A DNA stretch of 64,000 bases from Microbacterium aoyamense (GCF_023155855.1 NZ_JAKNUT010000008.1:87329-151328); one strand, 5' to 3'; counted from the first letter of the stretch, positions 43,333 through 52,211 are shown. Numbers and translations are program-made. Notes: generated by a model not told the origin, from the sequence alone.

Positions 43333-44108
43333 GCCTTCGGCGCCTCACCGTCGTGGTGCTCGGGACCGCGGTCGAAGACGTCGGCATCGAGCACGAGCGC
43401 CTCGGCCTCGGCGTGGTCGGTCACGACGTCGGCGCCGGCCGCGGCGAGCTTCTTCGCCTTGCGCCGTTCGCTGAGGTAGTGCCAGAGGGTGACGACCGCC
43501 GTGCCGCCGACGGCGGCCAGCAGGATGAGGTCGATGTACTCCTGCACGAACCACGCGACGGGCGGGATGAATCCGATCGCGTAGCCGAACATCGTGAGCC
43601 CGAAGCCCCAGATGACGGCGCCGATGAGGTTGTAGAGCGTGTAGCGCCACTTGTTCATGTGGCCCACGCCCGCGGCCACGGGGGCGAACGTGCGCACGAT
43701 CGGAACGAAGCGGGCGAGGATGATCGTGAGTCCGCCGAAGCGTTCGAAGAACGCGTTCGTGCGCTCGACGTTCTTGACGCTGAACAGCCCGGATTCCTTG
43801 CGTTCGAACACGGCGGGTCCGGCCTTGTGGCCGATGTAGTACCCGACTTCGCCGCCGACGAAGGCCGCGAGCCCGATCAGGAGCGCGACCCACCAGACGC
43901 TGATGCCGAAGACGCCGTTGGGGGCGTAGTCCTGCGGGTGCGACAGGAGGCCCGAGATGACCAGCAGGGTGTCGCCGGGGAGCAGGAAGCCCACGAGCAG
44001 GCCCGTCTCGGCGAAGACGATGAAGCAGACGACGAGCAGCGCCCAGGGACCCGCCCCGGCGATGATCGTTTCCGGGTCGAGCCAGGGGATGAGTGCGAGA
44101 GGTTGCAC
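43329..44108 (-). CDS. DedA family membrane protein
   Basis: A 259-residue member of the DedA/SNARE-associated (VTT) family, thought to act as lipid scramblases or transporters. Signature stretches are FAETGLLVGFLLPGDTLL (about 32-49), GGEVGYYIGHKAG, and FFERFGGLTIILARFVPIVRTFAPVAAGVGHM with the conserved re-entrant arginines. About five helices, then a charged cytoplasmic tail of 40 residues. It starts at a GTG. The stop overlaps the ku stop. Confidence 0.93.
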   Translation of the reverse strand: MQPLALIPWLDPETIIAGAGPWALLVVCFIVFAETGLLVGFLLPGDTLLVISGLLSHPQDYAPNGVFGISVWWVALLIGLAAFVGGEVGYYIGHKAGPAVFERKESGLFSVKNVERTNAFFERFGGLTIILARFVPIVRTFAPVAAGVGHMNKWRYTLYNLIGAVIWGFGLTMFGYAIGFIPPVAWFVQEYIDLILLAAVGGTAVVTLWHYLSERRKAKKLAAAGADVVTDHAEAEALVLDADVFDRGPEHHDGEAPKA

Positions 44109-44166
44109 AGGTGGTTCCCGTCGGTCAGAGTCGGTCGGCGGTGGATCGTTCGGACGAACGACCCTG

Positions 44167-44248
44167 TGCGGAAGGTGGGACTTGAACCCACACGCCCGGA
44201 GGCACAGGAACCTAAATCCTGCGTGTCTGCCAGTTTCACCACTCCCGC
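44167..44248 (-). tRNA. tRNA-Leu (TAG)
   Basis: The minus strand folds into an 82-nt class II cloverleaf with a long variable arm. The anticodon loop is TTTAGGT, giving anticodon TAG for CUA codons. The acceptor stem is GCGGGAG against CTTCCGC with one G-T pair and discriminator A. CCA is not encoded. Confidence 0.95.
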
Positions 44249-44320
44249 GAGTTCGATCAGTCTACTGAGCGACCTGGGCTCCGGCTGTGGGGCTGGCCCC
44301 CTCATCGTGCGGCGGCAGGT

Positions 44321-44329
44321 TGTGGATAA
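44321..44329 (-). other. Perfect DnaA-box-like 9-mer upstream of tadA
   Basis: TGTGGATAA, the complement of the consensus DnaA box TTATCCACA, lies 8 nt before the tadA ATG and overlaps the GATAAC hexamer (44325-44330) that could be its -10 box. It is a single copy, so it is not an origin; a DnaA regulatory role is possible but unproved. Confidence 0.4.
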
Positions 44330-44336
44330 CTTCGGG

Positions 44337-45521
44337 ATGCCGCGGCATGCCCCGGGCGATGATCCTCCGGTGACTTTCGCCGCTGCATCCGCCGCTCCCG
44401 CCACGCTCGTGGCCGAGCGTGTGCGCGAGCGCTTGCGCGTCGAGCAGACGGACCCGTCGAGAGACCCGGATCGCGCACTCCGCATCGCGCGCGCCGAAGT
44501 GCGACGCCACGACGACTTCGCTCTCGCGCGGGGCCTCGCGCCGGTCGACGACGAGGCCGCGTGCGTGCGCGACGCGCTCGCCGCCGTGTCGGGTTTCGGC
44601 CCGTTGCAGGCATACCTCGACGACCCGACGGTCGAGGAGCTGTGGATCAACGCGCCGGATCGCGTGTTCGTCGCGCGAGCGGGCGTCGCCGAGCGAGTGC
44701 CGCTCGCCCTCACAGACACGGCCGTGCGCGATCTCGTGGAGCGGATGCTGCACGCGAGCGGCCGCCGCGTCGATCTCAGTCAGCCGTTCGTGGATGCGTC
44801 GCTGCCCGACGGCAGCCGACTTCATGTCGTCATCCCCGACATCACGCGCCGGCACTGGGCGGTCAACATCCGCAAGTTCCTCCCGGCCTATCGCACCCTC
44901 GACCAGCTCGTCGCGTCGGGCTCGCTCGACGCGACGGCCGCGGACCTGCTCGAAGACGCGATGGCGTCGAGGCGCAGCATCCTCGTCTCCGGTGCGACGC
45001 ACGCGGGCAAGACGACCCTCCTTGCAGCCCTCATCGCGGCGTGCCCTTCGGAGCACCGGATCGTGACGGTCGAGGAGACCTTCGAGCTCGCTGCATCCGC
45101 CCCTGACATCGTCGCTCTGCAGGGTCGCCAGCCGAGCCTCGAGGGCACGGGCGAGGTGACGCTCCGCCGGCTCGTGAAAGAGGCGCTGCGCATGCGCCCC
45201 GACCGGCTCGTCGTCGGCGAAGTGCGCGACGCCGAAGCGCTCGATCTTCTGCTCGCACTCAACACGGGCATCCCTGGCGCGGCGACGATCCATGCGAACT
45301 CGGCGCGTGAGGCCCTCGTGAAGCTCGCCTCCCTTCCTCTGCTGGCAGGCCGGAACATCGATGCGGGGTTCGTGCTGCCCGCGGTCGCGTCGTCGGTCGA
45401 TCTCGTGGTGCATTGCGCGCGGGATGCCGCCGGCCGGCGCCGCGTCGTCGAGATCATCGCGCCGACGGGCCTGTCGAACGGTGAGATCGCGGCGCGCACG
45501 CTGTACGGAGCGGTCGCGTGA
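44337..45521 (+). CDS. tadA: Tad/Flp pilus ATPase TadA (CpaF family)
   Basis: A 394-residue secretion ATPase that powers pilin assembly. It has the CpaF N-terminal domain (FGPLQAYLDDPTVEELWINAPDRVFVARAG, about 87-116), Walker A GATHAGKT (219-226), the ERIV-like EHRIVTVEETFEL, LVKEALRMRPDRLVVGEVRDAEA (Walker B and His-box region) and TIHANSAREAL. The ATG at 44337 is chosen because GATAAC precedes it by 6 nt. First gene of the pilus operon; its stop overlaps tadB by 4 nt. Confidence 0.92.
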   Translation: MPRHAPGDDPPVTFAAASAAPATLVAERVRERLRVEQTDPSRDPDRALRIARAEVRRHDDFALARGLAPVDDEAACVRDALAAVSGFGPLQAYLDDPTVEELWINAPDRVFVARAGVAERVPLALTDTAVRDLVERMLHASGRRVDLSQPFVDASLPDGSRLHVVIPDITRRHWAVNIRKFLPAYRTLDQLVASGSLDATAADLLEDAMASRRSILVSGATHAGKTTLLAALIAACPSEHRIVTVEETFELAASAPDIVALQGRQPSLEGTGEVTLRRLVKEALRMRPDRLVVGEVRDAEALDLLLALNTGIPGAATIHANSAREALVKLASLPLLAGRNIDAGFVLPAVASSVDLVVHCARDAAGRRRVVEIIAPTGLSNGEIAARTLYGAVA

Positions 45522-46375
45522 CGTTCGTCTGGGGTGCTGCTCTCGCGGCGGGGCTCCTGCTCACCCTCTCGCCCTGGCTGTGGCCGGCAGGCGCGCCCCG
45601 CGTCGCGGCGCCCTCGTTTGGGCGCGTCGCACGGCTGCTCGAAGAGGCCGGGCTCGCACGTGTGACGCAACTGCAGCTCACCGCGATCAGCCTGGGTGGC
45701 GCGGCTTTCGCGGCAGCCGTTGCGTGGCTCGTGACGCAGGTCGGCGCCCTCGCCGTGGTCGCCGCGGTCGCGGGGGCGTTCGCGCCGTTCGCGTGGTTGC
45801 GTTCGCGGCGCACGAAGCTCCAGCGCACGCGCCGCGGGCTCTGGCCCGACGTGTGCGATCTGCTCATCGCGTCGGTGCGCGCCGGAATGTCTCTGCCCGA
45901 TTCCGTCGCCGGCCTCGCGGAATCGGCTCCCGTCGAGCTGCGGCCGGCCTTCGCGTCCGCAGGGCGCGATCTCGCGGCATCCGGTCACTTCGATTCGAGC
46001 GCGGCGCGGCTCAAGGCTCTGCTCGCCGACCCCGTCGCGGATCGCATCATCGAGACGCTGCGCATGGCCCGCCAGGTCGGGGGCACCGAGCTCACGCCCG
46101 TCCTGCGGGCGCTCGCGGCATCCGTCCGCGCGGATGCCGCACTGCGGGCCGAGGTCGAGGCGCGCCAGTCGTGGATCCGCGGCGCTGCGGTGCTGGGTGT
46201 CGCTGCTCCCTGGGTGATCCTCGCGCTGCTCGCGCTGCGGCCCGAGGGTGCCGAGGCGTACAGCAGCCCCGAAGGGGTCGCGCTCATCATCGGCGGTGCC
46301 GCGGTCTCGTTCGTGGCGTTCCGCGTCATGATCCGTCTCGGTCGCCTCCCCGAGCCGCGGCGGTGGTTCGCATGA
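45518..46375 (+). CDS. tadB: Tad pilus inner-membrane platform protein TadB
   Basis: A 285-residue type II secretion F-domain protein. Two hydrophobic helices occur near the N terminus (about 1-20 and 55-95), then the F domain with DLLIASVRAGMSLPDSVAGLAE (about 119-140) and VADRIIETLRMARQVGGTEL (about 170-190), and two C-terminal helices. It forms the membrane platform that TadA drives. Overlapping starts and stops on both sides show tight coupling. Confidence 0.9.
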   Translation: MTFVWGAALAAGLLLTLSPWLWPAGAPRVAAPSFGRVARLLEEAGLARVTQLQLTAISLGGAAFAAAVAWLVTQVGALAVVAAVAGAFAPFAWLRSRRTKLQRTRRGLWPDVCDLLIASVRAGMSLPDSVAGLAESAPVELRPAFASAGRDLAASGHFDSSAARLKALLADPVADRIIETLRMARQVGGTELTPVLRALAASVRADAALRAEVEARQSWIRGAAVLGVAAPWVILALLALRPEGAEAYSSPEGVALIIGGAAVSFVAFRVMIRLGRLPEPRRWFA

Positions 46376-47289
46376 CGGATCTCGCGTTCGCCGTCATTCT
46401 CGGCGCCGCCTTCGGCGTCGGGGCGTGCCTGCTTCTCACCCTCGCCCCGCGCTGGCGCGCGGTGGGGCTCACGCGCCGGCTCGCGCCCTACCTTCGCGAT
46501 GTGACGGATCCGCGCGGTCTCCCCGTCGCTCCAGTCGACGGCGGTCACGATCTCGCCTCGGTGTGGCGTGCCGTGCAGTCCCGCTTCGGTCGGGCGTTCG
46601 GCGCGTCCGCTTCTGTCGACCGGCGCCTGCGTCAGAGCGGGTGGGTGATGGATGCCGCGGCCTTCCGCGGTCGGCAGCTCGCGTGGTCCGTCGCGGGCGT
46701 GGGTGCGGGCGGTGCGCTGCTCGTGATCCTCGTGCTGACGGGGGCGGCGACGACCGCTGTCTGGCTGCTGCCGCCGCTCTTCGGCGTGACCGGAGTCGTC
46801 CTCTGCGACGTCCACCTCACGCGTGCGGCCCGGGCGCGCATCGCACGGATCGAGCAGGAGCTGCCGACCGTGCTCGAGTTCCTGACTCTGTGCCTGTCGG
46901 CGGGCGAGGGCATCCTCGACTCGCTGCGGCGCGTGAGCGACGTCGGCTCGGGGGAGTTGACGGCAGAGCTTCGCGAGGTCGTCGTCGCCGTGGGAACCGG
47001 GGAGTCCCTCTCGGATGCACTCCTGCGCCTGTCGGCGCGGCTCGAGCTCGCGCCGCTCTCGCGCACGATCGACCAGATCGTCGCGGCTCTCGACCGCGGC
47101 GCACCGCTCGCGCAGGTTCTGCACGCGCAGGCCGATGACGCGCGCGAAGACGCCAAGCGCGGACTCATCGAGCGCGCAGGTCGCACCGAGATCTACATGC
47201 TCTTCCCGCTCGTCTTCCTCATCCTTCCCCTGAGTGTGCTGTTCGCCGTCTTTCCGGGGATCTTTCTACTTCGACTCGGCCTCGGCTGA
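46372..47289 (+). CDS. tadC: Tad pilus inner-membrane platform protein TadC
   Basis: A 305-residue second F-domain protein. The diagnostic part is ARIARIEQELPTVLEFLTLCLSAGEGILDSLRRV (about 156-189), ALDRGAPLAQVLHAQADDAREDAKR and a final long hydrophobic segment YMLFPLVFLILPLSVLFAVFPGIF. It begins with an ATG inside the tadB stop codon. It should heterodimerise with TadB. Confidence 0.9.
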   Translation: MTDLAFAVILGAAFGVGACLLLTLAPRWRAVGLTRRLAPYLRDVTDPRGLPVAPVDGGHDLASVWRAVQSRFGRAFGASASVDRRLRQSGWVMDAAAFRGRQLAWSVAGVGAGGALLVILVLTGAATTAVWLLPPLFGVTGVVLCDVHLTRAARARIARIEQELPTVLEFLTLCLSAGEGILDSLRRVSDVGSGELTAELREVVVAVGTGESLSDALLRLSARLELAPLSRTIDQIVAALDRGAPLAQVLHAQADDAREDAKRGLIERAGRTEIYMLFPLVFLILPLSVLFAVFPGIFLLRLGLG

Positions 47290-47307
47290 CGATCCAGGGG
47301 GTAATCC

Positions 47308-47499
47308 ATGTTCCGATCACTGTTCACGCGTCTGCACTCCGCGCTGCACGACCTCGACCGCGACGAGCGCGGCGACGTCCCCGGCTGGGTGCTCATCACA
47401 CTCATGACGGCGGGGCTCGTCGTGCTGATCTGGGCTGTCGCCGGCCCCGCGCTGTCGGGCCTGTTCGAGCAGGCGATCTCGCGCGTCAGTGGACTCTAG
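47308..47499 (+). CDS. Flp-type small pilin-like protein
   Basis: A 63-residue protein with a charged N terminus (DLDRDERGDVPGWVL) and one hydrophobic helix, TLMTAGLVVLIWAVAGPALSGLF. Size, hydrophobic helix and position right after tadC are those of an Flp pilin. The canonical prepilin cleavage site (G followed by a helix with E at +5) is not obvious; GDVPGWVLITLMT is the nearest match. It may be the major pilus subunit of this system. Its 3' end overlaps the next gene by 11 nt. Confidence 0.75.
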   Translation: MFRSLFTRLHSALHDLDRDERGDVPGWVLITLMTAGLVVLIWAVAGPALSGLFEQAISRVSGL

Positions 47500-47890
47500 G
47501 CTCCGGCGCACGCTCGCCGACGACGCCGGCTCGACACCGGTCGAGTTCCTCCTCGTCGGCATCGTGCTGACCTTCCTCACTCTCGGCGTCCTGCAATTCG
47601 GCTTCGCACTGTACGTGCGCAACGTCGTGCACGACGCGGCGGTCGAGGGCGCCTACGTCGCGGCGCTCGCCGACACGACCCCGGCGGCGGGCGTCGACCG
47701 CACCCGCGAGATCGTGGCTCGGGCGGTCGGGGCGCAGTACACGACCGACATCGCGGTGCGCGAGACGACGACTGTCGGGGGACCGACGATCGAGTTGTCG
47801 GTCCGGGCGACGTTGCCGCTCGTCGGATTGTTCGGAGTCCCCGGCACGCTGGAGGTGACCGCGCATGCACCCGCCGAGTCCTTCGACTGA
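47489..47890 (+). CDS. TadE-like minor pilin
   Basis: A 133-residue pseudopilin. It begins RRTLADDAGSTPVEFLLVGIVLTFLTLGVLQFGFALYVRNVVHDAAVEGAY, the TadE pattern of a Glu-containing hydrophobic helix and a VHDAAxxGA segment. The remainder is a small beta-rich outer domain. It starts at a GTG overlapping the Flp-like gene and overlaps the next gene by 26 nt. Confidence 0.85.
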   Translation: MDSRLRRTLADDAGSTPVEFLLVGIVLTFLTLGVLQFGFALYVRNVVHDAAVEGAYVAALADTTPAAGVDRTREIVARAVGAQYTTDIAVRETTTVGGPTIELSVRATLPLVGLFGVPGTLEVTAHAPAESFD

Positions 47891-48323
47891 GCACGACGAT
47901 CGCGGCTCGGCGGCGCTCGAGTTCATCCTCGTGGGGCTCCTCCTGCTCGTGCCGATCCTCTATCTCGTCCTCGCGCTCGGCGCCGTCCAGGGGCAGTCGC
48001 TCGGCGCCGAGGCGGGCGCGCGGCACATCGCTCGCGTGGTCGCGTCAGCGCAGGATGCTCCGGATGCCGCGGGCCGTGCGGAGCGCGTACTCGCAGCAGT
48101 GACGGCGGAGTACGACCTCGATCCCGACGCGGTCTCGGTCGCGCTCACGTGCACGCCGACGGGAGCAGCGTGCCCCGAAGCGGGCGCCGTGCTCACGGTG
48201 ACGCTCAGGACGACCGTCGCTCTGCCGCTCGTCCCTCCGGTCCTGGGGTTCGACGACCTCGCCCGCATCCCGATCGAGGCGACCGCCGTGCAGAAAGTGT
48301 CGCGCGTATGGGGTGCGCGATGA
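47865..48323 (+). CDS. TadE/TadG-like pilus assembly protein
   Basis: A 152-residue protein with the same architecture as its predecessor: DDRGSAALEFILVGLLLLVPILYLVLALGAVQGQSLGAEAGARHIARVVA, then a beta-rich domain with two cysteines (ALTCTPTGAACPE) that could form a disulphide outside the cell. The stop overlaps the next ATG by 4 nt. Confidence 0.82.
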   Translation: MHPPSPSTEHDDRGSAALEFILVGLLLLVPILYLVLALGAVQGQSLGAEAGARHIARVVASAQDAPDAAGRAERVLAAVTAEYDLDPDAVSVALTCTPTGAACPEAGAVLTVTLRTTVALPLVPPVLGFDDLARIPIEATAVQKVSRVWGAR

Positions 48324-48730
48324 GACGCTCCGACGACGACGGCAGCGTGCTTCTCCTCACGATCGGCTACGCCGTGCTCGCACTCGTGGCGCTCTTCGTG
48401 TGCGTCGATGCGACGAGTCTCTACCTCGCCCAGAAGCGACTCGACTCGGTGGCGGATGCCGCGGCCCTCGCGGGCGCAGACGGATTCACGCTCGACGTGC
48501 GCGAGGGCGAGCCGATCGCGGAGCTCTCGGCCGAAGGTGTGCGCGACCAGGCGGATGCTCTCGTCGCGGCACTCGGAGGCGATGCCGTCGTCGTCTCGGC
48601 GGGCACGCCGGACGGCGTCTCGGCCCGCGTCACGGTTGCGGGGGTGTGGCATCCCCCCGTGCTCACGCTCTTCGTACCCGACGGCGTCGCGCTCGAGGCG
48701 ACGGCGACCAGCCGCACCGCTCTGCGCTGA
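48320..48730 (+). CDS. TadG-like (Rv3654c-type) secretion-locus protein
   Basis: A 136-residue protein with DDGSVLLLTIGYAVLALVALFVCVDATSLYLAQKRLDSVADAAALAGADG, a TadG-type membrane helix followed by the conserved ALAGA segment, and a small outer domain. The ATG at 48320 lies in the previous stop; an in-frame ATG at 48308 would add four residues. Last gene of the Tad operon. No prepilin peptidase or TadZ gene is present in the window. Confidence 0.8.
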   Translation: MRRSDDDGSVLLLTIGYAVLALVALFVCVDATSLYLAQKRLDSVADAAALAGADGFTLDVREGEPIAELSAEGVRDQADALVAALGGDAVVVSAGTPDGVSARVTVAGVWHPPVLTLFVPDGVALEATATSRTALR

Positions 48731-48735
48731 GTTCT

Positions 48736-48821
48736 GCGGGGTCCATGCAATCGGGCTGCCGCACTTCGGCGCCTGGCTGCAGCGCCCGTACGTCGAGAGC
48801 GACGCGCACGTGGTCGGCTGA
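48736..48821 (+). pseudogene. Start-less coding-like remnant after the Tad operon
   Basis: A stretch of about 28 codons ending in TGA that reads FCGVHAIGLPHFGAWLQRP and continues, with almost every codon ending in G or C as in real genes here. No ATG, GTG or TTG opens it. It may be the relic of a deleted gene's 3' end, or chance. Confidence 0.3.
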
Positions 48822-48825
48822 GCCG

Positions 48826-50085
48826 TCAGTCGCTGCGCCGGGGAACGAAGACGGCGAACAGAGCGGCGCCGAGGAAGGCGACGACACCCATCGCGCCGGT
48901 GGCGACGGCGAGGGTGGATGCCGCGGCGATGGCCGACACGAGGAGCGGAGCCGTCGCACCGCCGCCGTCGGTCAGCGTGCGCCACGATCCGAGGAACGGC
49001 GCGGGATCGGCCTTCGGCGCGGCATCCGCCCCCAACGTCAACAGGATGCCGCTGGACAGCCCGTTGCCGACGCCGAGCACCGCCGCGAACAGGGCGAACC
49101 ACATCGCGGACTGCGCGAGGTCGTGCGTGAAGGAGAGCGCGAGGAACCCCGCTCCCATGAGCACCATCGCGGGGAGGGCCGCCCACAGCCTGCCGAAACG
49201 GTCCATCACCTGGCCGCTGGCGTAGAACAGCGCGAAATCGATCGCGCCCGAGACGCCGACGACGAGCGCGATCGTCTGGGCGTCGAGTCCGATCGACACG
49301 CCCCACAGGGGCAGGACGACCTGGCGTGCCGAACGCACCGCGGCGAGGGACGCCGCGGCGAGGCCGAGGGTCGACAGGACGCGGCGGTAGCGCCACATCG
49401 TGCGGAACACGCCGACCCGCTCGACGGTCGGGATCGAGCCCGTGACGGCCTCGCCCGTGTCCTCCGACATGGTCGGGTCGGCGGGGGCGACCTGCTTCTC
49501 GGGATCGGGGCCGAGCAGCACGAGCAGGACGGTCGCGACGATGCAGGCGCCGAAGAACCAGATCGCGGCGTGTTCGTCGCCGAAGATCGCAAGGAGCGCA
49601 GCGGCGACGAAGGGGCCGATGAACATGCCCAGTCGCCACGTCCCGCCCAAGACCGAGAGCGCACGGGCACGGAACGCGTAGGGGACGCGCGTCGTCATGA
49701 AGGAGTGGCGAGCGAGCGCGAAGGCCGCCGCGCAGAACCCGATCAGGAAGATCGAGAGGGCGAAGACGCCGAGCGACGGCGCGAACGCGAGCGCGACGAC
49801 GCCCCCGAGCGCGAGGATGCCCGCGAACGTCATCGTGAGGCGCTCGCCGATCCGGGCGACCGCCCATCCGCCGGGGATGTTCCCGCACAGCTGTCCGATC
49901 ACGAGTGCCGCGGCGACGAGCGCGGCCGTCGCGAGGTCGGCGCCCAGTTCCGCTGCGATGACGGGGATGAGGGGGATGACGGCGCCCTCGCCGAGGGCGA
50001 AGAGCACCGTCGGGCCGTAGACCATCGGGCCGAACCGCCACAGCACGTCCCGCGCGCGGGGCTGGGCGGGATCCGTCACGATCAT
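48826..50085 (-). CDS. Major facilitator superfamily transporter
   Basis: A 419-residue transporter with 12 predicted helices. The loop 2-3 region reads [14 protein letters not shown], close to the MFS motif A, and repeats as [13 protein letters not shown] in the second half. A charged central loop (about residues 190-220) separates the two halves. No substrate can be named. The start is uncertain: ATG at 50085 leaves only 2 nt after TAACGT, whereas GTG at 50079 has the 8-nt spacing seen at other leaderless genes. Divergent from prfB. Confidence 0.88.
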   Translation of the reverse strand: MIVTDPAQPRARDVLWRFGPMVYGPTVLFALGEGAVIPLIPVIAAELGADLATAALVAAALVIGQLCGNIPGGWAVARIGERLTMTFAGILALGGVVALAFAPSLGVFALSIFLIGFCAAAFALARHSFMTTRVPYAFRARALSVLGGTWRLGMFIGPFVAAALLAIFGDEHAAIWFFGACIVATVLLVLLGPDPEKQVAPADPTMSEDTGEAVTGSIPTVERVGVFRTMWRYRRVLSTLGLAAASLAAVRSARQVVLPLWGVSIGLDAQTIALVVGVSGAIDFALFYASGQVMDRFGRLWAALPAMVLMGAGFLALSFTHDLAQSAMWFALFAAVLGVGNGLSSGILLTLGADAAPKADPAPFLGSWRTLTDGGGATAPLLVSAIAAASTLAVATGAMGVVAFLGAALFAVFVPRRSD

Positions 50086-50132
50086 CCACGTTAGCGCCGT
50101 GGACCGAGCGCGGGGGGATGCCGCATCCGCGT

Positions 50133-50138
50133 TAGTCT
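50133..50138 (+). promoter_or_regulatory. -10 element of prfB (leaderless)
   Basis: TAGTCT, 8 nt, then the prfB ATG at 50147. Confidence 0.5.
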
Positions 50139-50146
50139 GGAGTGTC

Positions 50147-51259
50147 ATGCTCGAACTCGATCTTTCCGCCGACATCCAGGCGCTGCGCTCCACGTTCGGC
50201 GAAATCCGCGCCGTCGTGGACGTCGACGCACTCACCGCCGAGATCGCTCGTCTGAGCGAGGCCGCCGGCGCTCCCGATCTGTGGGACGACGTCGAAGAGG
50301 CGCAGAAGGTCACGAGCGCCCTGAGCCACCGGCAGGCGGAGCTCAAGCGCATCACCGATGTCGAGAGTCGTCTGGACGACCTCGACGTGCTCGTCGAGCT
50401 CGCGAACGAGATGGAGGACGAAGACTCCGCCGACGAGGCCCGCAAGGAGCTCGCCGAACTCGAGGACATCATCAGCGAGCTCGAGGTGCAGACGCTCCTC
50501 GACGGCGAGTACGACGAGCGTTCCGCGGTCGTGACGATCCGCTCCGGCGCCGGTGGCGACGACGCGACGGACTTCGCCGAGATGCTCCTGCGCATGTACC
50601 TGCGATGGGCCGAGCGTCACAAGTACCCCGTCAAGGTGATGGACACGTCGTACGCCGAGGGCGCGGGCATCAAGTCGGCGACGTTCGAGGTGGATGCTCC
50701 GTACGCCTACGGCACGCTGTCGGTCGAGGCCGGCACGCACCGCCTCGCACGCATCAGCCCGTTCGGCTCCGCCGACAAGCGCCAGACCTCGTTCGCGGCC
50801 GTCGAAGTCATCCCCGTCATGGAAGAGGCGCAAGAGGTCGAGGTGCCCGAGGGTGACATCCGCGTCGACGTCTTCCGTTCGTCCGGCCCCGGTGGTCAGT
50901 CTGTCAACACGACCGACTCGGCCGTGCGCATCACGCACCTTCCCACCGGCCTCGTCGTCTCGATGCAGAACGAGAAGTCGCAGATCCAGAACCGCGCCGC
51001 CGCCATGCGGGTGCTCCAAACGCGCCTCATGCTGCTCCAGCGCGAAGAGGAAGCGGCGAAGAAGAAGGAGCTCGCGGGCGTCATCACGGCGAGCTGGGGC
51101 GACCAGATGCGGTCGTACTTCCTCTACGGTCAGCAGCTCGTGAAGGACCTCCGCACGGGCCACGAGGTCGGCAACCCCGCGACGGTCTTCGACGGCGATC
51201 TCGACGGCTTCATCAACGCGGGCATCCGCTGGCGCAAGCGCAAGGACGACGACGACTGA
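50147..51259 (+). CDS. prfB: Peptide chain release factor 2
   Basis: A 370-residue release factor reading UGA and UAA. The stop-codon recognition motif SPF is in [24 protein letters not shown] (about 206-229) and the catalytic GGQ in [20 protein letters not shown] (about 247-266). The gene is uninterrupted: the in-frame TGA with +1 frameshift used for autoregulation in many bacteria is absent, as is usual in actinobacteria. The start follows the -10 box by 8 nt. Confidence 0.97.
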   Translation: MLELDLSADIQALRSTFGEIRAVVDVDALTAEIARLSEAAGAPDLWDDVEEAQKVTSALSHRQAELKRITDVESRLDDLDVLVELANEMEDEDSADEARKELAELEDIISELEVQTLLDGEYDERSAVVTIRSGAGGDDATDFAEMLLRMYLRWAERHKYPVKVMDTSYAEGAGIKSATFEVDAPYAYGTLSVEAGTHRLARISPFGSADKRQTSFAAVEVIPVMEEAQEVEVPEGDIRVDVFRSSGPGGQSVNTTDSAVRITHLPTGLVVSMQNEKSQIQNRAAAMRVLQTRLMLLQREEEAAKKKELAGVITASWGDQMRSYFLYGQQLVKDLRTGHEVGNPATVFDGDLDGFINAGIRWRKRKDDDD

Positions 51260-51305
51260 TCCTCGCCGATGACGCGGGGTCGGATGCCGCGGCTACGCTC
51301 GCCGC

Positions 51306-51749
51306 ATGACCCTCCGACTCGTCGAGCTCGACGCTGAGAACCTCCCTGCCGTCATCCGGATCCCGCCCGTCGTGGGTGAGAAGGCGTATGTCGCGCCGGT
51401 GCTGCACTCGATCGCGGAAGCGTATGTCACGCCGACCGCGTGGCCTCGCGTCATCATGGACGATGACGAGGTCGTGGGTTTCGTCATGGCGAACTGGGAT
51501 CCCGAGAGCGAGATGGCCGAGTTCCGCGGTGGGATCTGGCGGCTCAACGTCGCCGACGAGGCGAAGGGTCGAGGCGTCGGGCGGTTCGCCGTCGAGCAGG
51601 TCGCGGCCGAAGCCCGTCGGCGAGGGTACGACCACATCACCGCACTGTGGGAGCAGGCTGACGACGGTCCCGAGCAGTTCTATCTCAAGCTCGGCTTCCG
51701 CCCCGCGCACGAGCTCTTCGGCGAACGGGTGGGCATCCTCGACCTCTGA
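51306..51749 (+). CDS. GNAT family N-acetyltransferase
   Basis: A 147-residue acetyltransferase. Motif A is WRLNVADEAKGRGVGRFAVEQVAAEARRRGYDHI (about 79-112), with the acetyl-CoA loop KGRGVG; the C-terminal part ends QFYLKLGFRPAHELFGERVG. It resembles spermine/spermidine-type acetyltransferases (FVMANWDPES), but the substrate is unknown. TACGCT lies 6 nt before the ATG. It sits between prfB and the ftsEX genes, where mycobacteria have none. Confidence 0.9.
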   Translation: MTLRLVELDAENLPAVIRIPPVVGEKAYVAPVLHSIAEAYVTPTAWPRVIMDDDEVVGFVMANWDPESEMAEFRGGIWRLNVADEAKGRGVGRFAVEQVAAEARRRGYDHITALWEQADDGPEQFYLKLGFRPAHELFGERVGILDL

Positions 51750-51840
51750 GTGCCTCCCGGCTCCGACGATGCTGCATGCGCCGCAGCAGGAGGTCCGCCG
51801 CGATCGCTCACGTTCGATTGATGGTGTCTCTGAGTCTTGT

Positions 51841-52194
51841 TCAGGGCTCTTCGCCGTCCATGAACTCCTGGATGATGCGGTCGGACGCGTGGATGCACAT
51901 GATCCGCAGCGGCCCCGTCCCCGTGTTCGTGAAGCCGTGCCACACCATCGGCACCACGACGGCGGTGTCGGTCGGGTGCGCGACGATCGTGTCGTCGCCG
52001 ATTCGGATCGTCGCCTCGCCCTCGATGACGACCCACGTCTCGCTGTACGGGTGGCGGTGCAGCCCCGGACCCTGCCCGGGCTCGTTGTCGACGTAGAAGA
52101 ACGAGATCTCGGACCCGTGGTCGGCGCCTTCGAACTTCATCGTCTTCGAGGCGAACGGGCGGAGCTCTTCGGCGGGAATGGGGAGGATGCTCAT
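51841..52194 (-). CDS. Single-domain cupin protein
   Basis: A 117-residue cupin. The metal-binding motif is PGLHRHPYSETWVVIEGEATIRIGD (about 44-68: two His and one Glu) and the second motif PMVWHGFTNTG supplies the last His. Cupins of this size range from isomerases to sensors; no specific role is indicated. A GGAG lies upstream of the ATG. Divergent from the alpha/beta hydrolase gene; 91 bp separate it from the convergent GNAT gene. Confidence 0.88.
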   Translation of the reverse strand: MSILPIPAEELRPFASKTMKFEGADHGSEISFFYVDNEPGQGPGLHRHPYSETWVVIEGEATIRIGDDTIVAHPTDTAVVVPMVWHGFTNTGTGPLRIMCIHASDRIIQEFMDGEEP

Positions 52195-52211
52195 GACTCC
52201 ATGGTGCCGCG

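Noticed and set aside
44321..44329. DnaA box as part of a replication origin
   Set aside because: Only one perfect box occurs, with no AT-rich unwinding region and no dnaA/dnaN genes nearby.
50147..51259. Programmed frameshift in prfB
   Set aside because: The reading frame is continuous from the ATG through the GGQ motif with no internal TGA; no frameshift is needed.
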